DNA of 43,318 nt from Candidatus Woesebacteria bacterium (GTDB taxonomy: Bacteria > Patescibacteriota > Microgenomatia > UBA8517 > UBA10165). Made by a program: the position numbers and the translations under genes. The stretch covers positions 1-43,318 of the forward strand of contig NZCP01000040.1 in the NCBI GenBank assembly GCA_002686465.1, read 5' to 3'. The notes below the pieces were generated by a model. The model ran no database searches and was not told the origin of the DNA. It worked only from the letters and a program-made list of their open reading frames with translations. This document shows positions 1 through 8,948 of this stretch, piece by piece (positions within the stretch are counted from its first letter, which is position 1; the number at the start of each line of letters is the position of its first letter).

Positions 1-614
1 AAAGAAATAATTATTCCCAATAGAAACACAATCGTGATACCGCCAAAAACTGCTTTGTCTAGCCGTTTACTTTTGTTAAAAAGTGCCAAAGAGACAAATA
101 GCCCTGCCATCATTAGAACCCCAAAAAGAATTGGATGGGATTCTGTTGAGGAAATACGGGTCAAAAGATCTCCAGTTTCTAAAACCCTCTTTCCATACAA
201 AAACAAACCATACAGGGCGCTTGCTGCCAATCCCAACACAATAAATGCTAAAAGTTCCCGTATCTGATCCTTCTTTTTAAAAATAGCCTTAATAAGGAAG
301 AAAAGTGTACCTGTAAAGAGGAAAAAAAGAAGGCTTTGGGAAGCTCGGGGATAGGTCCCAAAAACTGCCAAAGACGGATCTTTTGAGCTAAGAGTTGACA
401 AGCCGACTAATACTATAAATAATAGTATTAGAGCGTCTGGGAGCGCGAGTTGGATTTTGAAGGATGTTTTTAGGCGCAACCAGAAAAAGATAGGCAAGAT
501 CAAAAGGATAAATAAATAGGTTAATAGAAGTTTCGGGAACTCGAAAGGATCGAAAAATCCATTGAAGAAAAGAATTGGTAAGATTAAGAAGTAAAGGAAG
601 AACAAAAATCGCAT
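1..614 (-). CDS. O-antigen ligase / Wzy-like polytopic membrane protein, N-terminal part (runs off the window edge)
   Basis: Reverse-strand frame from ATG at 614 is open to the window edge: MRFLFFLYFLILPILFFNGFFDPFEFPKLLLTYLFILL...LSTLSSKDPSLAVFGTYPRASQSLLFFLF... Same layout as the O-antigen ligase at 25868-27913 (TVFSIDQHTSIWGYHSRSHGGLLS). Absent from the ORF track, probably because it is truncated. Confidence 0.75.
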   Translation of the reverse strand, partial: MRFLFFLYFLILPILFFNGFFDPFEFPKLLLTYLFILLILPIFFWLRLKTSFKIQLALPDALILLFIVLVGLSTLSSKDPSLAVFGTYPRASQSLLFFLFTGTLFFLIKAIFKKKDQIRELLAFIVLGLAASALYGLFLYGKRVLETGDLLTRISSTESHPILFGVLMMAGLFVSLALFNKSKRLDKAVFGGITIVFLLGIIIS

Positions 615-636
615 AACTTGTGTATACTGTACAGTA

Positions 637-1179
637 ATGGATCAATCTGCCCAAATTAATACTAACACTTCTCCTTCCTCAGGATCCCTTTTTAAAGCAC
701 ACATAGGATATTTTGTCGTTATAGCACTTCTTCTTGCTGGCGTTGTGGCGGCGAACGTTTGGATTTTCGGCTGGGCTGAGGGTGAAGGTAAAAAGGTAGG
801 TTGGAAAAAATTGGCGCAAGAAAACAAAGAACCCCAAGGAAAATATGTTACTGACTTGGCAATCGTTTACGAACTTGAAGGAGTTCTTGCTCAGATGAAA
901 GATGATTCCATTGTTTTAGAGAAAGACGGCCAGACTCGCGAGTTTTCTACAGAGTATGCACAATTTGCGGTTACCTCTCCTTTGTCATACTTTGCTGAGT
1001 GGTCCAGGAAAATTATTGTCGACAATGAGCCAGGTCAATTTCGTCCAGGAGACCAAGTCACTCTTCATATAAAGGGGAACGAGTTAAATGACAATTTATA
1101 CGTTACAAAAATAAGAAAAGTTGGAACAGGATTGACAGGTGAGCCATGGCCAACATCAAAACCAGCCCAGTTGTATTAG
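637..1179 (+). CDS. membrane-anchored extracytoplasmic hypothetical protein
   Basis: ORF with one N-terminal TM helix (YFVVIALLLAGVVAANVWIF); -10-like TATACT at 623-628 before the ATG. Confidence 0.7.
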   Translation: MDQSAQINTNTSPSSGSLFKAHIGYFVVIALLLAGVVAANVWIFGWAEGEGKKVGWKKLAQENKEPQGKYVTDLAIVYELEGVLAQMKDDSIVLEKDGQTREFSTEYAQFAVTSPLSYFAEWSRKIIVDNEPGQFRPGDQVTLHIKGNELNDNLYVTKIRKVGTGLTGEPWPTSKPAQLY

Positions 1180-1577
1180 CAGTAGCCCTTTTGGCTATTG
1201 TTGTAGTTACCGTAGCTACGGCAGCTGCAGGGTATTGGTATGGGATAAAACAAATAGAGCTAAAATATATAAATGGCGCAGAAACTTCATGGGAGCCTTT
1301 TTTGAAGGATAAACATTTTAAATTGGGTATCAGTGGTAAACTTGTGGAAAACGATGGGGATCTTTGGACGGTTGAGAATGAGGGAGAAAAAGTTCCCCTC
1401 CGACTCTTGCCGGACCAAATTGCAATAAAAGGAGATAGTTTTAGCGCTGCAGCTATGGAGAGCTGGGAAAATTTTGATGCCACACAAATTGCAGTAGGAG
1501 AAGAAGTTTTAGTTAATGCGTTTTATCATCCTAGTGACGGATATATTGTTACAAATATTTTTGTAAAAAATAAATAA
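1146..1577 (+). CDS. membrane-anchored extracytoplasmic hypothetical protein
   Basis: ORF with N-terminal TM (VVLAVALLAIVVVTVATAAAGYWYG); overlaps the upstream ORF end by 34 nt. Confidence 0.65.
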   Translation: MANIKTSPVVLAVALLAIVVVTVATAAAGYWYGIKQIELKYINGAETSWEPFLKDKHFKLGISGKLVENDGDLWTVENEGEKVPLRLLPDQIAIKGDSFSAAAMESWENFDATQIAVGEEVLVNAFYHPSDGYIVTNIFVKNK

Positions 1578-1586
1578 GTTAGAAAT

Positions 1587-3284
1587 ATGTTAATTGAGTC
1601 TTTGAGAAATAGAGCCATACTTTTGACACTTGTTCTTTTTGGCATTTTTGCTTTTGCTCTTTTTGTAGTTAACTCCAAAACTACCTGGATTGCGAACGCG
1701 ATATGCTATGAATGCCAGCAAGAGACGTGGGATGCCTTTGAGGGCGACCCGGGTTACACAGGAGGTCGCCAAACAAGTTGGGGAGAGAAATATTACCAAA
1801 CAACGCCTTGTGGAGGCAGTAGTTGTAAGACAGAGTGGTGTGATTGTGGGGAATTTGGATGCTGCGGCAGTTGTGGGGGAAGTTGTACAGACAAAAAGTG
1901 CCACGAGAACATTGTTGCTGATAGTTTTTGTCCGGCTGGGAATAATGCCCAGTGCATTAGTCATACTATTCCATCCGCAGTGGATGTCGGTCAAAGTTAC
2001 AATGTTTCAGTGACAATGAAGAATACAGGGATCAATACTTGGACGAGGGCAGACGATTATAAGTTAGGAAGGGCGGATGATATATGGGGTACAACCAGGG
2101 ATCTTCTTTCAGGTGGTGACAGTGTGGCGACGGATCAGCAACATACCTTTAGCTTCTCAATCACAGCGCCTTCTACTCAAGGTAGTTACAATGGACAATG
2201 GCAAATGGTTGAAGAGTTTGTTCAATGGTTTGGTGATAGTTGTGGGCCGTCCGTAATTACTATAAATAATAATGACCCAACAGCCTCGATCACAGGACCG
2301 ACAACTGCGGAAACCGGCGACACTCTCACCTACGATGGGGAGGATATTAATGATCCGGAGGGTAATATCGACTTGGCCCGAATTTGGGTGAAAGTTGCGG
2401 GAAGTACAGCCCCGTGGCCGTCGTCATATAGTTGCCCCAATACCCCAAGTAATCAATGGTGTTTGCTTGAAGAAGACACGACAGTGTCATCTGGTAAGAT
2501 GACAGCGAATTGGACACCTTCAGATCCTGATACTTACAACGTGCATATCATGGCTGCTGACGAAAATGGAGGGCAATGTAGCGGGAACCCCGAGTGTACT
2601 ATGAATGGCGGGGCTGATTCGTGTACTGGTTGGGGAGATTGCGGATCATCCGACAATTTTAATGTAACAGTTACTTCCTCAGAGCCGACTCTGAATTCAC
2701 TTGAGGTTACTGAAACTGTGAATAACCAATCTTCGGGTTTTGAAGGGAACCTTGGTTATTCTGGAAATATTGCCTCAGATCAAGGGTCAAATTGGATTAA
2801 CTCCATGGATATTAAAGTTAATGCCACAGAGGCAACGAGTGGCGAACTATTCGATGAGTTTTATGTCGCTTTCTATGCCGGGGACAAGGAAACATCTGGG
2901 TCCAGTTTCCTTAGTAGTGTTCAAGGAATATTAAACTCTGATCGAAAAGATGGGTTTTTGTTGAGACACTCTTCTGCTGGATATCAGGTGTGGGATAGTT
3001 GTGCTGCGGACTGGGGTTTGGTTGATCCTGATACGGGGTTTCAGATTCAAGAAAATTGTTCAGGTGGAGAAACGCTTTATAGCGTGTCACTGGTTGGGAA
3101 AACAGATACTTCTGTCACATGGGGTGTGACTTTTAACAAAAATTTTGGTAGCAAGAGTATGAATACGGCGGCATACGTTAAAGATGCAGGTAACCAAACG
3201 GCCTTTTCTCCGGATTGTACAGCGTGGGTAGATACTAGTTCGGAACAGGACAAGACAGATCAGCGCTGCACACAGTTAGAGTGA
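1587..3284 (+). CDS. secreted Cys-rich protein with NBR1-Ig-like/CARDB-like domain
   Basis: Signal/TM N-terminus; Cys-rich segment (CGGSSCKTEWCDCGEFGCCGSCGGSC); SHTIPSAVDVGQSYNVSVTMKNTGINTWTRADDYKLG resembles NBR1 Ig-like domains. Confidence 0.7.
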   Translation: MLIESLRNRAILLTLVLFGIFAFALFVVNSKTTWIANAICYECQQETWDAFEGDPGYTGGRQTSWGEKYYQTTPCGGSSCKTEWCDCGEFGCCGSCGGSCTDKKCHENIVADSFCPAGNNAQCISHTIPSAVDVGQSYNVSVTMKNTGINTWTRADDYKLGRADDIWGTTRDLLSGGDSVATDQQHTFSFSITAPSTQGSYNGQWQMVEEFVQWFGDSCGPSVITINNNDPTASITGPTTAETGDTLTYDGEDINDPEGNIDLARIWVKVAGSTAPWPSSYSCPNTPSNQWCLLEEDTTVSSGKMTANWTPSDPDTYNVHIMAADENGGQCSGNPECTMNGGADSCTGWGDCGSSDNFNVTVTSSEPTLNSLEVTETVNNQSSGFEGNLGYSGNIASDQGSNWINSMDIKVNATEATSGELFDEFYVAFYAGDKETSGSSFLSSVQGILNSDRKDGFLLRHSSAGYQVWDSCAADWGLVDPDTGFQIQENCSGGETLYSVSLVGKTDTSVTWGVTFNKNFGSKSMNTAAYVKDAGNQTAFSPDCTAWVDTSSEQDKTDQRCTQLE

Positions 3285-3287
3285 TTT

Positions 3288-4805
3288 TTACCAACCCGAT
3301 CCAGTGAGTCTTTTAAAAATAGCGGGGAGAAACTGCCGCTTTTTCTCAGGAGTTGGTGTCGGAGTAGCTGGTTGACTGATAGTTACTGCAGCTTTTTTCC
3401 ACTCATCTCCAGGATTGTTTAGCCCGTCAGTTATCCGCTTAATATGTATGCCATTAGCGTTTGGATCGGTGGATTTTAGAGAAACTACAAGGTATCGCTC
3501 TCCATTTTTTTCTAACACATTGATCGATCTAATGCTATTTCCAGATAGGCTTTCTGTTGGGAAACTACCATTTCTTTCAACAAGTTCGCGCTTGTCTAGA
3601 TTTTCTGGATCATCTAAGTCAGCGACCTCAATATAGAAAGAGTGCTTATTGTTTTCTGATGTCTGTATCCCCAGAAACATCTCCCTGCTTATAGTGTCAA
3701 GAGTAGCTCTAGTTAGAAAAATGGAACCAGAGACAGGTGAGTAAAGACTGACTTTTGGCTGAACTTCATTTTTTGTTGAACCATGTATATCAAATAGTGT
3801 CCCTGTAAAATGACCGGGATTGTCTGGGGAAGTTGTATTGTTACTAAGAAAGCCGGTTCTGCTGGTGCCCTGATCATCAAACTGAATGACTTCTCTGCCT
3901 CTTCCGTCACTAGCACTTTTTCTTTCTGCCTGTATACTACCGTCTTGAGCGTAAACGATTTCTACATATCCGCTATCCAGAAGGAGTATTGCTTCGTTCA
4001 CAAATGTTCCGTCACCTCGGTCTCGAATCTCAGTCATTTGAACAAATGCCTGATCGTCGTTTTCTGGAAGACCTTGGAAAGTTACAGGGGTTTCGACAAC
4101 TGCATTGTTATTGTCACGATCCAGGCGAAACATTACAATTGGACCTTCACTATTTTTAAGAAAAGACACAACGATGAATTGATTGTCTGGAGAAATTTGC
4201 ACTATGCCTTGATCACTCGACATAAAACCAATAGATTCAACTTCCTCTCTTATCGTTGTTGCCCAGCCATCTTCGGTGATTTCGATTATTCCCTTTGATC
4301 CATCGTATCCGACGGCAGCTCCGAAATTTGGGTCGGTTGTGGACATAGAAACAGATCGGATATCGAAGTCCACCTCTTTTGATGTATTTTGGTCTAAAGT
4401 CCCAGTGGTTGTGTTGAGTTCAGCTTTAACAATATATCTTTTACCGTCATTAAATTCTGCTCCGTAATACATTACACCGTCACCATTGACAGAAACATCT
4501 ATTACCTCGTAACTAAATTCTTGGGCAAGTTCGGAAGACTCTTTTCGAGCAGCTTTCGCTTTTGGACGTTCTGGCGGGGGGGTAGTTGTTGGTTCTGGTC
4601 CGGATGCCGCCTCGACTGAGGGGATAGGTAATTTTGATGCGACCCCTGCCACTACAGCCGCTCCTATGGCTCCTCCCAAAAGGCCAAGAAATCCTCTTCG
4701 GCCTATACGTGGGGAGGATGGAGTTTTAGGTTTTTCTGGAGAGGTAGGATTCCGTTCTATGTCTAGCATAGGCTTGGGCTCTTTTCGGGCAGACTTGTCT
4801 TCCAT
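3288..4805 (-). CDS. exported hypothetical protein with Tat-like signal; possibly beta-propeller
   Basis: 505-aa ORF; N-terminus RIGRRGFLGLLGGAIGAAVVAG (twin-Arg motif); repetitive beta-rich body. Confidence 0.7.
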   Translation of the reverse strand: MEDKSARKEPKPMLDIERNPTSPEKPKTPSSPRIGRRGFLGLLGGAIGAAVVAGVASKLPIPSVEAASGPEPTTTPPPERPKAKAARKESSELAQEFSYEVIDVSVNGDGVMYYGAEFNDGKRYIVKAELNTTTGTLDQNTSKEVDFDIRSVSMSTTDPNFGAAVGYDGSKGIIEITEDGWATTIREEVESIGFMSSDQGIVQISPDNQFIVVSFLKNSEGPIVMFRLDRDNNNAVVETPVTFQGLPENDDQAFVQMTEIRDRGDGTFVNEAILLLDSGYVEIVYAQDGSIQAERKSASDGRGREVIQFDDQGTSRTGFLSNNTTSPDNPGHFTGTLFDIHGSTKNEVQPKVSLYSPVSGSIFLTRATLDTISREMFLGIQTSENNKHSFYIEVADLDDPENLDKRELVERNGSFPTESLSGNSIRSINVLEKNGERYLVVSLKSTDPNANGIHIKRITDGLNNPGDEWKKAAVTISQPATPTPTPEKKRQFLPAIFKRLTGSGW

Positions 4806-4877
4806 GAGCTATTATGGGTAGATTGTACCAAATTTGGGCCTTGTTTAACAGAATCTTTGCTACTGAATAAACTCATT

Positions 4878-4912
4878 AATTAACTATTAAGTTAATTGCG
4901 TAATTAATTACG
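4878..4912. repeat. AT-rich palindromes between convergent/tandem genes
   Basis: AATTAACT-ATTA-AGTTAATT (4878-4897) and perfect palindrome CGTAATTAATTACG (4899-4912). Confidence 0.7.
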
Positions 4913-4933
4913 TAATTTAATACGTATTTCCTG

Positions 4934-5326
4934 TTAACAAGCTTTCCGACATGCCGGATTCCTTGTTAGTCTCTTAAGTGCAGCAACGAGTCCCAATGCT
5001 TTTATCCTTCGGTAGTCTATTCCCAGTCTACCTAATCTGTTTTCTTTATCTTCACCATCATCTATCAGAACAGTTTCTTGCGGCTTTATATTGTTTTTTC
5101 TGAAATAATCTTTAAAAAATAAACTCTCTCCGTTTTTCCCAAAAGCACTCTTCGTTACCTTGAGCTCATGAGAACTTAGTATTTCATCAAAGATGGGTTT
5201 TAGGTTAAGTGCAGGTGCTGTCCATCTGGTGAAAGAGTCCATGTTGTCGGTGGCTATAACAACCTTAACTTTTTTACCTCTTAATTTCTTTACCAAAGTA
5301 GGAATCTCTTCAGAGACCAGCTTCAT
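4934..5326 (-). CDS. HAD-superfamily hydrolase, C-terminal half
   Basis: VVIATDNMDSF (motif II-like), conserved Lys region and VLIDDGEDKENRLGRLG (motif IV-like). Confidence 0.6.
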   Translation of the reverse strand: MKLVSEEIPTLVKKLRGKKVKVVIATDNMDSFTRWTAPALNLKPIFDEILSSHELKVTKSAFGKNGESLFFKDYFRKNNIKPQETVLIDDGEDKENRLGRLGIDYRRIKALGLVAALKRLTRNPACRKAC

Positions 5327-5583
5327 GTTTTGCAGCTTTTTACAAAAGCTTTAAAAATGGAGTTCTTATCCAGTCCTGTATCTTTCGATATTTTCTTGGT
5401 GATGTTTTCAGATGCTAGTTGCCCCAACATCCATGGCTCTAACAAATGTCTGAATTTGCCGAACAGAGATTTTTCGATTCTTTGAAATAGTTCTCGGTCT
5501 TGCACAGAACCATCTTCGAGGTGCTCCAAAAATTTGGAGGTGGAGAGGGTATTGTGCCAATCAAGAAAAACAGCCTTATACAT
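5323..5583 (-). CDS. HAD-superfamily hydrolase, N-terminal half
   Basis: MYKAVFLDWHNTLSTSKF contains HAD motif I (DxxxT); start ATG at 5583 chosen inside the longer track ORF; ATGA overlap with the next ORF. Confidence 0.6.
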   Translation of the reverse strand: MYKAVFLDWHNTLSTSKFLEHLEDGSVQDRELFQRIEKSLFGKFRHLLEPWMLGQLASENITKKISKDTGLDKNSIFKAFVKSCKT

Positions 5584-5664
5584 AGTATGTATCGGTAGTC
5601 GATAAATAAGTATACACAACGAGTTTTGCTTGCAAAAACCGAACCTGTATGTATAGAATGGGGT

Positions 5665-7185
5665 ATGATTTCTGCCCGGCGGTATTTTCTCCTTGCCTTT
5701 GCCTCGGCACTTTTCCTTGGAGGCCTCCTTTTTCATAGACAATTGTTGGCAGGCTGGGTTTTTGATACAGAACCCCCGACCTTAACGATAACGTGCGGCG
5801 GAACAGAGCTTGCTTGTACTAAAGCCGGTACCACATATAGTTGTGGTCAATGCGCAGACACAAAAGCTTTAGTAACTTGCATAGATCCACTGAGTGGATG
5901 CCAAGAATATCAGTATGATAGTGATACTGGGGGTACTTCTGGCACAAAACCTTTTGGTAGTTCATGCACCCCAGGCGAGATATGTGACGATACAATTTTT
6001 AATATAGACAAGGATATTGGTACCATTTCTATCCACGATATTATAGATTGGTCAGGAAACATATCGGAGGATAATTATGAATTTACTTTTGCCGACTGCG
6101 ATATTGATATAACAGCAGTTACTGTTGAGGAAGGAGCTACTCAGACAGCAACTGCGGTGATAACCTCTGGTTCTGTTGACCAAGTTGATTTTTCTATTAC
6201 CGATGAAAGTCCAGCTGGAACAGCAAGTGTTAACCCTGTTTCTGATTTAACTTCGCCTTATGAAACTGGTGTTACCGGTGATAAGGTTGGTACCGCAAAC
6301 CTCAACGTTTCCGGGATTGTTGGAGGAACAGAGATGTGTTCTGATGTAGCAGGGGTTACTGTGACGGCAGCTGGGGCTTGGTGGCAAGTTAAAGATGCAG
6401 ACGTTGGAGTTGCTGGGGGTCTTGTTTCTTCGATCCCTGCCGGATGTTCCGATCCTTGTGATCCAAAATTCAATCTTGTCGGAGAGGGGGGATATCCAGG
6501 GGTGAGTATTCACAGTGGTGGAACTACAGGGTTTGGAGAAGGTAGTGGTGGTGTTGTTGCAGACCCTGCTTGGATTGCAGACTCCGCCTATAACGGTCCG
6601 ACGTATGATTACGACTTCTTTGCAAGAGCCGTACCGTCTGCAGTTTTTACAGATCCTTCCTCGGTTATTACAAGCGGCCAAATCAATGGTGGTGACCTCC
6701 AATCTGGTTATTCGTCCGGAGGATATACTTGGTGGTATCGCGACGGAGATCTAATTATTAACGGGGCAGCAGTTCTTGGGGACGCTGATGTTATCATTTT
6801 AGTAACTGGCAATCTAACTATTAATAACAAAATAACAATTACTGATGGGAAAGGGTTCTTTGCAGCAATTGTTAAAGGAAATATCAACATAGATGATGGT
6901 GTTACATACACGGGGTCGCCGGCTCCAGACAGCAGTGCTGGTCCTGAACTCGAAGGTCTATATATGGCAGATGGTACGATCAGTACTGGTACGGACGGAG
7001 ACGATAAACAGCTTTATGTTCGAGGATCACTTGTTGGTTGGGGAGGTATTAACTTAGAAAGAGATTTGGGTAACGACAATGATACTACTCCAGCAGAGTT
7101 TTTTGAATATGCACCGGACTTAGTCTTAACTTTACCGAGAGAGCTTCTAAGACAAGGAGTGGTTTGGAAGGAAGTAGTTCCTTAA
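5665..7185 (+). CDS. secreted surface protein with Ig-like region and C-terminal beta-helix-like domain
   Basis: Internal start MISARRYFLLAFASALFLGGLLF is a signal peptide/TM; C-terminal GNLTINNKITITDGKGFFAAIVKGNINIDDGV...LYVRGSLVGWGGINLERD. Confidence 0.65.
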   Translation: MISARRYFLLAFASALFLGGLLFHRQLLAGWVFDTEPPTLTITCGGTELACTKAGTTYSCGQCADTKALVTCIDPLSGCQEYQYDSDTGGTSGTKPFGSSCTPGEICDDTIFNIDKDIGTISIHDIIDWSGNISEDNYEFTFADCDIDITAVTVEEGATQTATAVITSGSVDQVDFSITDESPAGTASVNPVSDLTSPYETGVTGDKVGTANLNVSGIVGGTEMCSDVAGVTVTAAGAWWQVKDADVGVAGGLVSSIPAGCSDPCDPKFNLVGEGGYPGVSIHSGGTTGFGEGSGGVVADPAWIADSAYNGPTYDYDFFARAVPSAVFTDPSSVITSGQINGGDLQSGYSSGGYTWWYRDGDLIINGAAVLGDADVIILVTGNLTINNKITITDGKGFFAAIVKGNINIDDGVTYTGSPAPDSSAGPELEGLYMADGTISTGTDGDDKQLYVRGSLVGWGGINLERDLGNDNDTTPAEFFEYAPDLVLTLPRELLRQGVVWKEVVP

Positions 7186-7226
7186 GAATTCAGATTGGCA
7201 GACTTCAGATTTCGGATTGCAGATAG

Positions 7227-7640
7227 TCAGTTTACAGATTTCTTCTTTATGTAACTGTTTGCTGGTTCTGCGAACCTTCTCCATGTTTGGCGTAGGCTGT
7301 TCAGTTGTTTTGATAACTCCGTGTACTTTTCGACGATTGATTCGCATGCACCTTTAGGGATTTTGCGGAATCTGCGAGAGAGAATAATTGCTTTTGTTAA
7401 ATGGATAACAACTTCATCACTTTCTGCCATGGCCATTTCGTAAAATCTAGCCGCATCAGCTGGATTCCTTTGTCTTGAGAAGCCCTCTCCGATCAGTGGA
7501 GGAATGGCCTCGCTTGAGTTTATTAGCTGTGTTCTGAATTTTATATGTGGTATAGCGTATGCCACATCGTAAATTTTATCTAGGAGTCGTAGGGAGAGCT
7601 GATAGACCCGAAGATCGGACACCCCTTTTACTGATGGCAT
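7227..7640 (-). CDS. four helix bundle protein (23S rRNA intervening-sequence-protein family, S23/IVP)
   Basis: SDLRVYQLSLRLLDKIYDVAYAIP...SSEAIPPLIGEGFSRQRNPADAARFYEMAMAESDEVVIHLTKA matches the family pattern. Confidence 0.85.
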   Translation of the reverse strand: MPSVKGVSDLRVYQLSLRLLDKIYDVAYAIPHIKFRTQLINSSEAIPPLIGEGFSRQRNPADAARFYEMAMAESDEVVIHLTKAIILSRRFRKIPKGACESIVEKYTELSKQLNSLRQTWRRFAEPANSYIKKKSVN

Positions 7641-7720
7641 GCATCTATATTATCAGATCTGTAGTCTGAGGTCTGATAACAGACAACTGATATCTGTTAA
7701 TCTGGGATTGGCAATTGAAG

Positions 7721-7936
7721 TTATTCTGCTTTTCCCTGCATTCCAAGCACCCAAAGTACTGCTTCTTTTCGATAGCGGCGGTCGCCTCTGGAGTTTATAC
7801 GAATTGCGGGAAGTTTTCCACGCTTGCCCCAACGTTTAATTGTCAACGGGGAGACACGAAGGATTTCTGCGACTTCACGAACAGTCAAAAGGTCCGGAAG
7901 TTCATCGAGTTTTAATTGCCTTTTCCCTTGCGCCAT
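7721..7936 (-). CDS. helix-turn-helix (excisionase/MerR-like HTH_17) DNA-binding protein
   Basis: LDELPDLLTVREVAEILRVSPLTIKRWGKRGKLPAIRINSRGDRRYRKEAVLWVL; start placed at ATG 7936. Confidence 0.85.
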   Translation of the reverse strand: MAQGKRQLKLDELPDLLTVREVAEILRVSPLTIKRWGKRGKLPAIRINSRGDRRYRKEAVLWVLGMQGKAE

Positions 7937-7959
7937 AACCCAAAAAAGTGGGCAGTGCT

Positions 7960-8016
7960 TTCTGATACTCAATGTATCAGAAGGTGAAGAAACATGTCAA
8001 TACCCAGTTTGGGGTA
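7960..8016. promoter_or_regulatory. divergent promoter/operator region
   Basis: Inverted repeat TTCTGATAC-TCAAT-GTATCAGAA (7960-7982); minus-strand TTGACA (8000-7995)-N18-TACATT overlaps it; TACCC-N6-GGGTA at 8001-8016. Confidence 0.65.
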
Positions 8017-8081
8017 ATTTTCAATTTCGAGTCAAAAAGTGGAAAATACTGATACAGGATTGGTATAATTTCTCTACGACG

Positions 8082-8948
8082 ATGGCAAAGTTACTTCTGG
8101 CAAGTTTTGTGGCAGTGAGCCTTTTGTTTGCTGGATCCGTAACCCTGGCCCAAGAGCCGACTACAAACATGGGCAGTGTTGAGTCGGCAACGACTGATGC
8201 ATTGGAACAAAATTTAGTTACTCCTCTTCGCGGCCAGCCCGGGGAACTTACAAACCTTTTAAACTCCCAAGACCCCGGTAGCGTTTTTGCTAACCCTGTC
8301 AAACATGCAATTCGTTCTGCTGTTGACCATGGAGTGGCGGTAGACACAGTTGTTTTACTTTTACTCCTTCCTCTTGTTGCGGCAGTGATTGCAACAGCAC
8401 GTCATCTCGTTGGTATTCAAGGTTTTGGAATTCTTCTGCCGGCAGCGTTATCTGTAGTTTTTGTTTCAACAGGTCCGGTTGTTGGCATTGCGCTGTTTTT
8501 AGTTATTGTAATTGTGGCGACAATCGTGAGGATGTTGCTGCGAAAGTTTAAAATAAGCCTTCAATATCTTCCTAGAATGGCATTTATTTTATGGATGGTT
8601 GTTGTTGGGGTTCTTGCTGCCATGTTTTCCGCGCCTTTCATTTCCGGTCTTAATGTTGCCGACGTTTCGATTTTCCCAGTTCTTATTTTGATTCTTTTAG
8701 CCGAGGACTTTACTCGCGTGCAACTCGGGAAAAGTGTCAGAGTCGCCGTCGCATTAACAACCGAAACTTTGATTCTTGCACTCGCTTCCTTTGTGGTCTT
8801 ACAACTTAGGCCAGTTCAGCACTTTGCGCTTCTTAACCCTGAAATGTTACTTATCTTGGTTGCTATTTTTGACTTCTTTCTAGGAAAATATGCCGGATTG
8901 AGACTGTTAGAACTTTGGCGCTTCAGGAGGCTAATTGGGGCTAGATGA
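8082..8948 (+). CDS. 7TM membrane protein (7TM_transglut-like) with a short signal/ectodomain and no transglutaminase-sized domain
   Basis: Internal start MAKLLLASFVAVSLLFAGSVTLAQEP, about 75-aa ectodomain, then LLLLLPLVAAVIATARHLVGIQGFGILLPAALSVVFV; TATAAT at 8064-8069. Confidence 0.7.
   Translation: MAKLLLASFVAVSLLFAGSVTLAQEPTTNMGSVESATTDALEQNLVTPLRGQPGELTNLLNSQDPGSVFANPVKHAIRSAVDHGVAVDTVVLLLLLPLVAAVIATARHLVGIQGFGILLPAALSVVFVSTGPVVGIALFLVIVIVATIVRMLLRKFKISLQYLPRMAFILWMVVVGVLAAMFSAPFISGLNVADVSIFPVLILILLAEDFTRVQLGKSVRVAVALTTETLILALASFVVLQLRPVQHFALLNPEMLLILVAIFDFFLGKYAGLRLLELWRFRRLIGAR

Noticed and set aside
388-654. ORF of 88 aa on the minus strand
   Set aside because: Overlaps in another frame the better-supported O-antigen ligase reading frame (614 to window edge).
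3810-4298. ORF of 162 aa on the plus strand
   Set aside because: Antisense to the well-supported 505-aa exported protein; no domain and atypical composition.
7227-7640. Four-helix-bundle ORF as part of a 23S rRNA gene
   Set aside because: No rRNA sequence is visible on either side; the ORF is free-standing.
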